A DNA stretch of 64,000 nt from Roridomyces roridus. Its lineage: Eukaryota; Basidiomycota; Agaricomycetes; Agaricales; Mycenaceae. Below are positions 51,676-62,459 of this stretch, in pieces (within the stretch, counting starts at the first letter, position 1; the number at the start of each line of letters is the position of its first letter). A program made the position numbers and the translations under genes. The stretch lies in the NCBI GenBank assembly GCA_029378245.1, contig JARKIF010000014.1, positions 1,550,001 through 1,614,000 of the forward strand, read 5' to 3'. A model generated the notes under the pieces. That model saw only the letters and a program-made list of their open reading frames with translations. It had not been told where the DNA came from and did not search any database.

Positions 51676-54157
51676 ATGAATGAACCTGACCATCCTCCTC
51701 TATTCCCTGTACGCCACCAACACCTGGTAAATTCCAACGAGCCCCCGGATGCTATGGAGGAGGATGTCTTCCGGAATGCGGTCTCGCGGACTGGAGCCCT
51801 TTTGAACCGGCTCGATGAAGTTATCCGACCCTTGCAAATACAGCGGGCAAAGTTATGGGATCAACACCGCCAAAACCTGTCTGTACTCTCGCCGCTGAGG
51901 AGGTAGTGATGGGTCGGTTCGGTTCGGTTCGCGTTCGGGGTACCTTTTGTCGAACGCCGAACCTGAACCTAGCGTTCGGTTCGGCCAAACCTCGAACGCC
52001 GAACCTGAACAGGGCGTTCAGGTTCAACGCGTTCGGTTCGGCGTTCAACAGCGTTCGAACGCCGAACTGAACCCCATTTTTTTCACACTCCTCAAATCTG
52101 TAAATTCACAAGATAAGACAATAAAACTACGCGGAATCATCCTCTGAACCGACGCCCTCCGTTTCGTACCCAAAGTCCTGGTCCAACTCGGCCAGCAGAG
52201 TGCTGATCCGTTTCACCGCAAGAGCTTCCGCACTACGCTCCCTCCTATACCTTTTCCTCAGGGATGAGAAAAACCACTGGCCAGTGGGGAAATTGGTGAT
52301 CGTCACGGTGAGTGCGGTGAGTCGTGGGTAGGAGCTCGGGCTGGGTTGCTGTTTGGGGGTGAACACCGACAGCGGCCACGCAGGGCCACGCTGTATCCGA
52401 GTACTGAGTGAGCATTGTAACGGGATTTGCATGCATAAATGTTGACAAGACTGGTGGTAGACGTCGAGAACGGAGCCAGAATGAAGCCCGGGGTGGAGCA
52501 ATGCACAAAACGGGGTAGACTTTGCGTGTAGCGGTGGGCGTCGTATTCAAGCCGGTCGCTAAACGGCCACTAAAAAAAGTTTAGTCGCCGAGTTCGGTCC
52601 TGGTTACGGGATGACGCGTTCGGCGTTCAAACGCGTTCGGACGCGTTCAGTGGATTGCGCAAATCCCTGAACCTTGAACTGAACTTTCGGTTCAGGTTCA
52701 GCAAATCCGTGAACCTGAACGCCGAACGCGCGTTCAGTTCGGTCCGGTTCGCGTTCGAACCGATGATCCGAACCGGACCCACCCAACACTATGAGGAGGA
52801 TGCCTCCTGAAATCCTGGCGGATATTTTCTCGTGGACCTTACCGTCGATGGATGTTAGACCGAGAGGCTTCCCCGACATGGAACTGAGCCCATGGATCCT
52901 CACACAAGTCAGCACACGTTGGAGAGACATTTCTGTCTTCACCCCGTCGTTATGGTGCGACATCTCCGTGGCTTATGGAGTTTATGGCGGAGAAGGTAGC
53001 AAATTCCCTCATCCTCCCATGGAGATGGTTCGCACTCAAGTCGAACGCGCTGGCACACAGAATCTCAGGATACAGTTCTACGCATCCGAGAGTCATGTTC
53101 CCGCTGATCAAGTCGCATTATTCCAATTTCTGGCGAGCCACTCCGCTCGTTGGGAGCAACTCGATATCCGGCTGGTGGCTCCTCTGGTCCCCCACTTGAC
53201 CGAACTTTGCGGCCGTCTCCCTGCGCTTCATCGGTTATGTATTCAATGGGCTACTGAGGAGAGTGTCGAAAGTTCTCTCCGGTCGATTGTTTCGAAACAG
53301 CACCTTCCCTGGTGAACGTTGCAATCGAGTACCCACCCATCCAGATTCTCTTCCCTGCGCAGCAACTCACGGCCTATCGAGTTCAAGGACCCTGGGAGAC
53401 GCACTACCGTGTGCTCAAAACAGCACCCAACATTGTTGAAGCGCGCATCATCCTTTTCAATTACGATGACTCGGACACAGTGTGGTCGGATCCCAACCAT
53501 GGATTGGCCGAAATGGTGCATCTTCGCCGCCTCTATGTGTCTGATATAAAGATTCTCGATTACCTCCGTGCACCTGTTCTGGCTGAAATAGTCCTGGACC
53601 TATGTGTGGAACCAGATGCGGACCCGCTCGAGCATTTGGATCCCTTTCTGGCTCGCTCTTTGTGCGCGCCTTGGCGGCTGTGCCTCACATGTGCACCTAG
53701 TGCTGAGATCACGGCAACGATCCTCAATACGCATCCTTTCATCATCAGTTTTGGGCTTGTGCATACTACACATTACGGCGAAGACGAGAATTCAGATCTT
53801 TTCTTCGCCACAGTGAACGAGCATATCACCATGCTGACTGAGTCTGTCGACAACTCGGATTGTCCTTTGGTGGCTCCACACCTTAGCGAAATATGTTTCG
53901 GATCCTGTGCTTGGATGTCCATCGACTACCCCCTCTTCCTCAAAATGCTCGAGTCCCGCCGTCGAGCAGTTGATTGCGCCCTGAGTGCTGCGGCTTTCCT
54001 CACGGAGTGGGGTCCACTCCCCGACACCGCGACACTGGCTGGCATGGATGAACTTAGGAAAGGTGGATTGAACCTTGAGGTCCAGTGCGGAGCGGAGGCA
54101 GCATATACGGTTGATCATTGGAATGTGCATGTCTGTGGAGTTGGATATAAATCATAG
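51676..54157 (+). pseudogene. F-box protein 5, hAT insertion and frameshift
   Basis: The ATG at 51676 gives MNEPDHPPLFPVRHQH, then a coiled coil and LSVLSPLRR. Exactly inside the F-box core an 888-base element inserts at TGAGGAGG. It resumes with MPPEILADIFSWTL and PWILTQVSTRWRDISVFTPS. A one-base loss near 53,275 shifts the frame. The other frame carries SPVDCFETAPSLV, FPAQQLTAYRVQGPWE and the rest to 54157. The closest relative is F-box 1. Both lesions are inactivating. Confidence 0.85.
51904..52791. mobile_element. Non-autonomous hAT-like element (888 bp)
   Basis: It starts TAGTGATGGGTCGGTTCGG and ends with the inverted counterpart (TAGTGTTGGGTGGGTCCGG on the other strand). Perfect 8-base duplications TGAGGAGG lie at 51896-51903 and 52792-52799. 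Ends are packed with CGTTCGG and CGAACGCCGAAC motifs. The middle holds a 124-codon minus-strand frame (52127-52501) with no transposase signature. Confidence 0.92.
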
Positions 54158-54207
54158 AATTCTTTCCCGTATCGTGTTTCTTGCGGCAAATTTCGCATGT
54201 ACGGGTG

Positions 54208-54264
54208 TGTTTACGTGTTGTGTACGCGCCTCATCAATGTACCAATGTTATGCAATCAGTGATC
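54208..54264. repeat. 57-bp conserved block, second copy
   Basis: Identical to 51343-51399, between F-box 5 and F-box 6. Similarity continues beyond it (CCACCACCACTCGCC). It may be a promoter or simply duplicated flank. Confidence 0.8.
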
Positions 54265-54481
54265 GCCCTCTTGTCTTCCACCACCACTCGCCGATTACTG
54301 CGGACACAGTCTCCGGACCTGTGCGACGCGTGAGCACTCTATAACATCTCCTGATTGCTTCTGAAAGACTAAGAACGTTTCCAGATACCGGCCTTTGGCA
54401 AGATTCCCAGAGTCTCCTAATCACCACCTCTTGTTGCTACTGGAACGCACAAAATGTTCGTATCCCCGGATTCTTCTCCTC

Positions 54482-56077
54482 ATGACTTCCACCTGCTCCG
54501 AGTGCGGTGCTCTCAAGATCGCGGCAGAAGTGGCTAGTAGGCTGGTCATCCCCGCTACCACTTCTTGGACCTTGGCACGATGTCAAAAACTCGCCAAATC
54601 GAACGAGCCCCCGAACGCCGCCGAATTGACCTTCCTTCGCGCTGTCGTACCAGACACCGCCGCCCGCTTGGCCTGTCTGGAGGACGAAATCTCCCGGCTC
54701 CAGGAACGGCTCGCGTGCCTGGAGACGGAGCGAACGGAACTGGCAGATTACCACTCCCAAAACACCGCCATTCTTTCCCCACTTCGGCGCATGCCTTCCG
54801 AACTCATCGCTGAAATATTCTCATGGTCGTTGCCGACGGCTTATGAAACGCGCGGGCCCGACGTCAAGAGAAGTCCGTGGGTCCTCGCACAAGTCAGTAG
54901 CCGATGGAGAAACATTTCTCTATCCACTCCCTCGCTTTGGTCCCTGGTAAAAATCTGGGGCAAAAACATCGATAAATTGGACATCGACATGATTCGGACG
55001 CAGGTCGATCGTGCCAGAAAGTTGAAGGTCCATTTCTATGCGAGCGAGGACGGTTCTTCTGTCCCTCAAATTAAATTCTTCGACTTCTTATCCGAACACG
55101 CCGCTCGATGGGAAGAATTGAGCGTGCAACTCACCCCCACGCTGGTTCCCCGTTTGGGCGCACTTCGGGGTCGTCTTCCCTCTCTACAGAGGTTGTGGAT
55201 CCAGGGGGCAGAAAACCATGTTGGACATGACCATATCAAGTGCTTCGAAACAGCGTCCTCTTTGGTGGACGTCGGAATCTCGGGCCCCTTCATATCAATC
55301 CCCTTCCCCACCCATCAGCTCACCTCATGTCGACTACAAGGTCCATGGGATACACATCAGCGGATCCTGAAAATGGCGCCCAACGTTGTCGAGGCTTGTA
55401 TTCGAATCGTCCCCGAGTCGAATGGCGAAGAATCATGGCCGAACGCGAGTGGCCCGACGCTTGATCTGTCGCATCTACGCCGTCTGTATGTATCTCATGC
55501 AGAGATTCTGGACTACATCCGAGCTCCTGGGTTGGATGCAATAGCCGTCTGGGTGGATCAGCCAACAGGCGTAGCTGCCCGTCTGGATTCTTTTCTGATC
55601 CGCTCTTCCTGTACCACACTGCGGCGATTATACTTCAACAGTATACCTCATGTCAGCACAACTGCAGAGATCCTGAAGAAATACCCTTTCATTACCAGCC
55701 TCGTGCTCTCGTTAGGCGAAAGGACGGAGGAGGAGTCCAACGCCGCTTTGCATGATCATCTAACAATGCTGTCTGTGCAAGACGACTCGGCATCCTTTGT
55801 ACAGTCGCCCCAACTGACCGAGATTTCACTTGCATCTCCACTGTCAGTCCCTATCGACTACCCCCTTTGTCTCAAAATGCTCCAGTCCCGGCGCAAGCAT
55901 CCAAATTGCGCACTTACCACTGCTACATTTGTCACAGTCGAGGGTCCTGGCCCAGATCCTGTGACGCTTGCTGGAATGAAAGAACTCCGGGATGGTGGAA
56001 AGGATATCCTCGTACAATTGGGTTCAGAGGCTCAAAAGCACTTTGACCGTTGGATGTATGCATGCCCATGGATATGA
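54482..56077 (+). CDS. F-box protein 6, intact
   Basis: 531 residues in one exon. The start is chosen at MTSTCSECGALKI to match F-box 3; an upstream in-frame ATG at 54395 would add 29 residues. It has the coiled coil LEDEISRLQERLACLE, the F-box LSPLRRMPSELIAEIFSWSL, PWVLAQVSSRWRNISLSTPS, and leucine-rich repeats to WMYACPWI. No lesion is seen. Confidence 0.87.
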   Translation: MTSTCSECGALKIAAEVASRLVIPATTSWTLARCQKLAKSNEPPNAAELTFLRAVVPDTAARLACLEDEISRLQERLACLETERTELADYHSQNTAILSPLRRMPSELIAEIFSWSLPTAYETRGPDVKRSPWVLAQVSSRWRNISLSTPSLWSLVKIWGKNIDKLDIDMIRTQVDRARKLKVHFYASEDGSSVPQIKFFDFLSEHAARWEELSVQLTPTLVPRLGALRGRLPSLQRLWIQGAENHVGHDHIKCFETASSLVDVGISGPFISIPFPTHQLTSCRLQGPWDTHQRILKMAPNVVEACIRIVPESNGEESWPNASGPTLDLSHLRRLYVSHAEILDYIRAPGLDAIAVWVDQPTGVAARLDSFLIRSSCTTLRRLYFNSIPHVSTTAEILKKYPFITSLVLSLGERTEEESNAALHDHLTMLSVQDDSASFVQSPQLTEISLASPLSVPIDYPLCLKMLQSRRKHPNCALTTATFVTVEGPGPDPVTLAGMKELRDGGKDILVQLGSEAQKHFDRWMYACPWI

Positions 56078-56234
56078 TTCGTATTTTTGTCATTGTATCG
56101 AACGCTTACAGGCTCTTCTGGATATCAGATCGTTCTGTATTTCGGCGGCCTCTACGGCGCAGACGATCGCAATACGATTGTCAAGATGTATCATTTGCAT
56201 ACCCAACGTACAAACTGGTGCGTCGGCGTATCTA

Positions 56235-57539
56235 CTATGATACCCAAGAAGGCGCGTATTTCCACCGTTGAATCTGCTCAAGAGCGCCTCTCGAACCCGA
56301 ATTCACCCAAATATCGAGACCCTCCACTCTGAGCGCATCGAGCCGAGATTGCGCCACGGGTCCAGGCTCTGGGCCGCATTGCATGACCAAGGCAGTATGA
56401 TTGAGGGTATTGCGACGAGCCTCGAGCATCGAGAGGAAGAGGGAATGGTTTATACCGAAAGCCTTTTCAGACGCGATGTATATCTCGCACAGCTGGGGCG
56501 CGTTTGTGGGAGAACCCAGTATTGTGAGATGAGAATTGGCGAATCTGGATAATGTATTTGCATCGCCGGTGGCACTGAATATGAGGATGAGGTTGGTAAT
56601 GGAGGGATATTCCTTGAGGATGCGGGCAGTGGCTCGGGGATCGGGTAAGCCTCGGAGGCACAGGCGTCGTGGCGCGCACGAGGAACGACGGAACAAGGCG
56701 TTAAATGAGATGTATAGAGGTTCCTCTGAATCCACACACGAAGCTACCTCAGCCAAAGCAGGCGCCCAGAGGTACGACAAGAACTCCACGTGAGATACAT
56801 AGAGCCGCTGCAGGTTCAGCATGTCAATGACGCCGCGATGGTCTGACCAGTCTGGTGAACCAGCGAGAAGGATCCGCGCCTCAATGAGGTTTGGCGCAGA
56901 TTCCAACAAGGGTCGGTGCGTCGCCCATGACTCTTGTACCTGATAGGAGGTAAGCTGGTGGGCCGGAAGAGGGACGAGGATGTCGCGAGGTCGAGAGTTG
57001 ATGACCCCAACGTCTACGAGCGAGGGAGCGTGTTCGAAGCACTGAATGGTACGGACTGCGTTGAGTTGATACTCAAACGCGTTCTGTTCGATCAGCAACC
57101 TCTTGAGTAAAGGGAAGCGTCCTCGAGGAAGGGTGGTCAAGCGAGTGAGCATGGCATCAGTGAATTGGATGTTGAGCTCCACCCAGCGAGTCGAGTGCTC
57201 CAAGAGTAGATCGAAAAGTTGGATTGCGCTCAACTCGTGGTCTCGCCAGTCGCGGTCGAATTGAAAGTGGATCTTGAGCGTCACCGTGGCGCGCTCAAGT
57301 TGTGTCTGGATCATGGATAGTGGGTCTGCGGCTCTGGAACTTGACATATGGACGAGTGACCACAAAGACGAGGTCGAGAGAGCGATGGCACGCCAGCAGC
57401 TGCAAATGTGACCCAAAATCCAAGGGCTCTGCTCGACTTTGGACCCACGCAGTCTCCTCATCTCGGAGGGCGAAGGTACCGTCCACGAAAAGATTTCAGA
57501 GATGATCTCCGAAGGCACACGACACACTGGAGACGCCAT
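56235..57539 (-). CDS. F-box protein 7, N-terminally short
   Basis: 434 residues. It starts directly at the F-box (MASPVCRVPSEIISEIFSWTV) and lacks the CSxCG motif and coiled coil of its relatives; nothing upstream restores them. PWILGHICSCWRAIALSTSS and leucine-rich repeats follow to YAPSWVS. The frame is clean. It may be a natural short form or a 5'-truncated copy. Bases 57,540-57,864 hold only flanking sequence. Confidence 0.75.
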   Translation of the reverse strand: MASPVCRVPSEIISEIFSWTVPSPSEMRRLRGSKVEQSPWILGHICSCWRAIALSTSSLWSLVHMSSSRAADPLSMIQTQLERATVTLKIHFQFDRDWRDHELSAIQLFDLLLEHSTRWVELNIQFTDAMLTRLTTLPRGRFPLLKRLLIEQNAFEYQLNAVRTIQCFEHAPSLVDVGVINSRPRDILVPLPAHQLTSYQVQESWATHRPLLESAPNLIEARILLAGSPDWSDHRGVIDMLNLQRLYVSHVEFLSYLWAPALAEVASCVDSEEPLYISFNALFRRSSCAPRRLCLRGLPDPRATARILKEYPSITNLILIFSATGDANTLSRFANSHLTILGSPTNAPQLCEIYIASEKAFGINHSLFLSMLEARRNTLNHTALVMQCGPEPGPVAQSRLDALRVEGLDIWVNSGSRGALEQIQRWKYAPSWVS

Positions 57540-57864
57540 GACGGGGTCCTAAAGTGCAAACCATGATTCAAAGGGCATTAATGTACAAAGTGCCCTTGAA
57601 CGCACCTCTTGTTCCGGGTCCTCGCGTATCTTCCAGCCTCTGCGGATGCTTATAGCCCCTGGGTTGCCCTATAAGTTGGAGCTTCAATTGGTCACGGTGG
57701 TAGGGAAGATGACCGCGCGTCAGTGGCGGGCGATCAAAATTCCTTCTTTTCTCGTCATCCAAGATTTCAGTGGCATTTCACCACACAAGCAGTCAGCTAA
57801 CTACGCTCCGCCCCGTTCGTCTTTCTATGCTTGAATAAAGAGTCCTCGTCGACTGGATTCGCAG

Positions 57865-58760
57865 ATGACTTCGATTTGCTCCGAGTGCGGTGCCACCCAG
57901 ATCTCGAAGGGAGAGCCTGGCGACACCATTATCGCGACCCTCCAGACCCTAGCGCGATATCAACGGCTTGCAACCTCGAACGACCCTCCGGGCACTGCAG
58001 AACACGTTTTCCTCCGGGCTGTCGCGTCCAAAACCGCCCTCCGTTTGACGTGTCTTGATGAAGAGATACTGCGACTCAAAGATCGGCTTGGCCAATTGGA
58101 AGCTGAGCGAGCGCAGTTAGCGGAATATCACTCGCAGAATATGGCGATTCTCTTCCCGCTGCGGCGAATGCCCTCTGAAGTCCTGGCCGAATATTTCTTC
58201 GGACGTTACCGGCAGAAGTTGTCAGGAACCACAACTTGAAGCGAAGCCCGTGGGTTCTCGGACGGATTTGCCGCTGGTTGAAAGCAGTTTCTCTTTCGAC
58301 TCCCATCTTACAAGAGAGCCTCCAATACTCGAAATGATCTAGTCCAGCTCGACCGTGCCAGGATGCTCAAGATACACTTTCTCTCGCGCACTGGGAATGG
58401 AACGAGCACAGCTGTCGGATTACCACTCCCAGATCGTCGCTATCATCTCTTCGCTCCGTCGAATGCCACCCGAGCTCCTTGCCTATTTTTTTTCATCGAC
58501 GTTGCCGAAATGTACGGGGATAATAAGGAAATGGAATCAAGTCCATGGAAGTCAGCAATCGGAGAGAAATCTCCCTGGCTATTCCTTCACTTTGGTCCAC
58601 CATTTACGTCGCGTTTGGCGACGAGGGCTTCGTCTTCCCCATGATCCAAACCCAGGTCGAATTCACGCTCTCGTGCAAGCACTCGGGTCATTGGGAACGA
58701 GCGGACATTGAGCTATCTGCTTCCACCTGACTCAGCTTCGCGGCCGTCTTCCTGCACTCT
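57865..58760 (+). pseudogene. F-box fragments, chimeric relic
   Basis: A first fragment gives MTSICSECGATQI, a coiled coil and an F-box start that degrades after LRRMPSEVLAEYF, stopping at 58239. About 160 bases on, a second fragment starts inside the coiled coil (MERAQLSDYHSQ), repeats the F-box (LRRMPPELLAYFF) and continues in other frames with REISLAIPSLWSTIYVAFGDE and a piece near HWERADIELSAST. That part is closest to F-box 9. The locus looks like two broken copies joined head to tail. Confidence 0.75.
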
Positions 58761-58839
58761 GGAAATTACTTATGGGTTCAATGGCACCGGAGGAAATTCA
58801 AGTTGGAGGGGAGTCAATAGAGTCTTCTCCGGGCTCTCC

Positions 58840-60130
58840 TGCTTACCGGAGAGGTTTGGATAACAACCGAGGAGGCTGGAACAACGCCTGAGCCAAGAAC
58901 GCGGCAACCCAAGTTTGACGGCCTCCTTTCTCCTTTCGGTTCTCCCTTGCAACTTGCACGTCGTAACGCACGGCAACTTGAACGGCCACAGGCGGCCAAT
59001 TTGGGGTCGAATCAATTTGTCAACCACGGTCATGCCACGGCATTGAAAAATCACACAACTTTTGAATACGTTTTGCGCAATATTAATGCGGATCAGGGTA
59101 TTTAAGGGTGCGTTCTCACTGTGGCTGCCCATTGTGCCTTTGGTTTTTTTTTTCCTTCTTTCCATCACACAGTATCGACCAGCGGTCGATTTACTTTTTC
59201 TCAAGCAAACCTCGGCCTTGGCTAGTCGTCCACTCTCCGTGCAGTGCACTTCACCACTCTCCCTCTCGATTTATTTCAAACTCTCCTTCACGATGTTGTT
59301 CCGCCTTGCCGTCGTTCTCCCTCTCATTGCCTCCCTCGCTGGGTCAGCCTTTGCTGCTCCCCACGGCGTGGACTCTTCCATGATGGTACGCCTTCTCTTA
59401 CTCTTTGTCTCCCTCAGGCTTGTGAATATACGCTCATTGGTTCATATGCAGGCGCGCAGAACCGTGACTGTAGCTACTAGCACCCGCACTGTCTGCGTCA
59501 ATTTTACTGATTCTGTCCTTTTCGCAGGGTGGACTTCCCTTGCCCGGTTCTGGTTCCTCTGTTAGTTATCTCATTTATTCAATGTTGTCTTGCGGTTAGA
59601 TGCTGACGTCTATTGCCTAGGCTGGCTCTTCGAGCGGGCTCCTGTCGTCGTCGACCGTGTCCCTCGACAACTCAACCTCACTCGACAACTCGACTTCGTC
59701 GTCCTCCCTGGCCAACTCTACTGACACGTCTGGTCTCACCACCGTCACCGCTACCGTCACTGTCACCGTTACGGACAGCGCTTCTGTGAGCTTTGCCGTG
59801 TACTTGGCTTGACTGGTATTTACTCGAACTTGACTAGGCCACTGGTGTCTCGACGAAGGGCAAGGGCAAGAAAAAAGCCAATGCTGCCGCTGCTGCGAAG
59901 ACGGCTGTAGGGTTCTTTTCCTTGGTTCATAGCTGCCTGGCTAACCATGTTGTCAGCAGGCCTCCAATTGTAGGGTTTGCGGGTGATCGGTCTTGAAATT
60001 CTTGCATCTGGCGATGGAAAACAAAAATTACTCCAAGTAATTCGACCGAGACGCAGATTTGCCCCCATTCATTTGAATCAATCTGCCTCGAAGGCAATTT
60101 CATGTGCAATTTGAGGAACAGTCGCAACAC
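58840..60130. repeat. Segmental duplicate of 11,520-13,490
   Basis: Upstream flank, TATA-like box (TATTTAA at 59099-59105), leader, exons and downstream flank all parallel the NST gene region, with internal deletions. The left junction falls close behind the F-box fragments. Bases 60,131-60,453 show no gene. Confidence 0.75.
59293..59986 (+). CDS. Short NST-repeat secreted protein
   Basis: Paralogue of the gene at 11971. It has the same signal peptide (MLFRLAVVLPLIASLAGSAF) and the same small exons. In-phase exons are 59293-59385, 59452-59463, 59528-59560, 59621-59785, 59838-59906 and 59957-59986, about 133 residues. The repeat array has shrunk to three NST sequons. The proline and serine-rich C-terminus is gone, replaced by a few residues read from flanking sequence. 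It could still be secreted; it may also be on the way to decay. Confidence 0.65.
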
Positions 60131-60453
60131 CTTAGTGTTCGATTTCCGGAATCCGCCCGAGCGTAGTACTCGTCTAGAATTCGATCCGAAAATTTGAGGA
60201 ACGGAAGGAATGCATCCTGAATAAAAACCGAAGAAGACCAGAATACTAGAAAGCAACAAAGCGTCGAGTGCAAGTCGACTCGTAAGATCAAATAAGTACA
60301 TTATCTGATGCGATCAACTTCTTGTTTCCGTCTCCCAACTTGTGGGCAGAGTTCAAGCTCTAGCGCTGAGAAAGGTAGGGTCCAAGCTGATTTCCTTGGA
60401 TATATCTTCTCAAATGGCCTGTCTAGCGCGCTCTGAGCGTCTGGCCCTTGCCC

Positions 60454-62059
60454 ATGAGTGCAGATATGGCTCATCCCTCCCCGGAGGAAGAAATTCATCC
60501 CGGTATACCTTTCTGGTCGTTGGTGCGATTGCAACAACTCGCAAAATCAAATGAGCCTCCGAATAGCGCCGAATTGACCTACATTCGGTCTGCCGCATCG
60601 AAAGCCGACGCCCGGTTGACGCTCATCGACGACGAGATGTCCCAGAAGCGCCTCGCGCAGCTGGGAACGGAACGAGCACAGCTGTCGGATTACCACTCCC
60701 AGATCATCCCTATCATCTCCCCGCTCCGGCGAATGCCACCCGAGCTCCTCGCCGAAATCTTTTCGTGGACGTTGCCGACATTTGGTGAAATGCACGGGGA
60801 TAACAAAGACATGAAAAACAGTCCATGGATACTCGCGCAAGTCAGCAGACGTTGGAGAGAAATCTCCCTGGCTACTCCTTCACTTTGGTCAACCATTTAT
60901 GTCGCTTTTGGCGATGAGGAGTCCGTCTCTTCACCGCTGGCTATGATCCAAACGCAGCTCGAACGCGCCCAGAAAAAGGCTCTCAGAATTCATTTTCATG
61001 GTTCCGAAAACGGACAGTCCGCCGCCCAAAGTGACCTGTTCGGGTTTTTGTGCGAGCACTCAGCCCATTGGGAGCGACTGGACATTCAGGTTATCTGCTT
61101 CCTTGGTCCCCCACCTGACTCAACTTCGCTGCCGCCTTCCTTCTCTCCGGAAGTTATGGCTTCAATGGGATACGGAGGAAAGCCAAGTTGGAGTGGACTC
61201 GATCGAATGCTTCAAAACGGTGTCTTCTCTGCAGGAGGTGGGGTTGAATTGCGGGTTTCGCTTCGTACCAGTCTCCGTACCCACGTGGAATCTCACTTCC
61301 TACCGAGTAATCGGCCCGTGGGAGATGCACCAAGATGTTTTGCCCATGATACCGAACCTGCTGGAAGCCAGGATCGTCTTTACTGACGATGACGTCTTGC
61401 CGAACCAAAGCGATGAAACCATCGCCATGCTCCATTTGCAGCGCCTCTACGTATCCAACGCCAATGTTTTGGGTTACCTCAAAGCTACTTCTCTGGCCGA
61501 ATTAGGTATCGGAGTGGCAGGTTCAGAGCCCATAGATGGGCCGACTTTACAACTGGACTCCTTCCTCCGCCGTTCCTTGTGCACCCTACGCGGGTTATGT
61601 TTGACGGGCTTGCCCAGTGCCAGTGTCAGCGCAGAGATACTGAAGAAAAATCCCTCCATAACCAACTTCAAACTGCTACTTGAAGATTACGACGACACAG
61701 CCGAGGAGCAACTCGAGGATCTGTTCAACAGGACCATGGTGGACCACCTCACCATGCTTACCATTCAAGATTCGCCTCTTTTGTCGCCACAGCTCGACAC
61801 AATTTGCCTCGCATTGACCTTGCCGTTTCGGATCGATTATCCTCTGTTCGTCCGCATGCTGGATTCTCGCCGAAAGAATCCAGAGTGCGCCCTGGCCACT
61901 GCCGCCTTTGTTGGGAAAAAGAGTCCGCCTCCAGATCCTGTTTCGCTCGCCGATTTGAATGCATTACGGAATCAAGGGTTGGACCTTTTGCTCGACACGA
62001 GCGCGCAGGCAGATTTTATCATGGAGGCTTGGATATATCATTGTACTTGGTGCTGTTGA
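60454..62059 (+). pseudogene. F-box protein 9, one-base frameshift
   Basis: The start is at 60454 (MSADMAHPSPEEE) or 60466. It has a coiled coil, ISPLRRMPPELLAEIFSWTL, PWILAQVSRRWREISLATPS and LWSTIYVAFGDEE. The frame breaks at 61089-61090: CAGGTT should read CAGTT to give DIQLSASLVPHL. From there the other frame runs to 62059 with LPSLRKLWLQWDTEES, VPTWNLTSYRVIGPWEM and WIYHCTWCC. A single extra G accounts for the whole shift, so decay is recent or this is an assembly error. Confidence 0.85.
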
Positions 62060-62230
62060 ATTCCAATAAAGAGTCCATGTCCAGATCCTGTTTCGCTCGC
62101 GACTTGAATGCATTGCGATTGCGGAATCAATATTTGGACCTTTTGCTCAAATTTTAACACGAGCGCGCAGGCAGATTTTATCCTCCAAGGTTAGATCTAT
62201 GCATTTACTTGGTGCTGGTGAATTCCAATT
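61921..62230. repeat. 150-base tandem duplication of an F-box 3' end
   Basis: Bases 61,921-62,070, covering the last codons, stop and start of the 3' flank, recur at 62,071-62,230 (CCAGATCCTGTTTCGCTCGC opens both). The second unit has drifted. Bases 62,231-62,459 hold no gene. Confidence 0.85.
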
Positions 62231-62459
62231 TACCTACAGTGCAACATATTCCATGGAATTCTTTCTATATTCGGCAGAGGAACCAGGAGACTCATTCGAT
62301 CTGTTCATGGCCATCGAACACCTAAACAAGTATACCGGCTTTGTGGCGGCAGGCAATACGCCCCATTCTTCACTTCCCGCGAGACGTAGCAGCACACATG
62401 TAACCAGGTCCAAGAAACGCCAGAAAGAAAAGTGATAAATTAACATTAAAACCCTCTAC

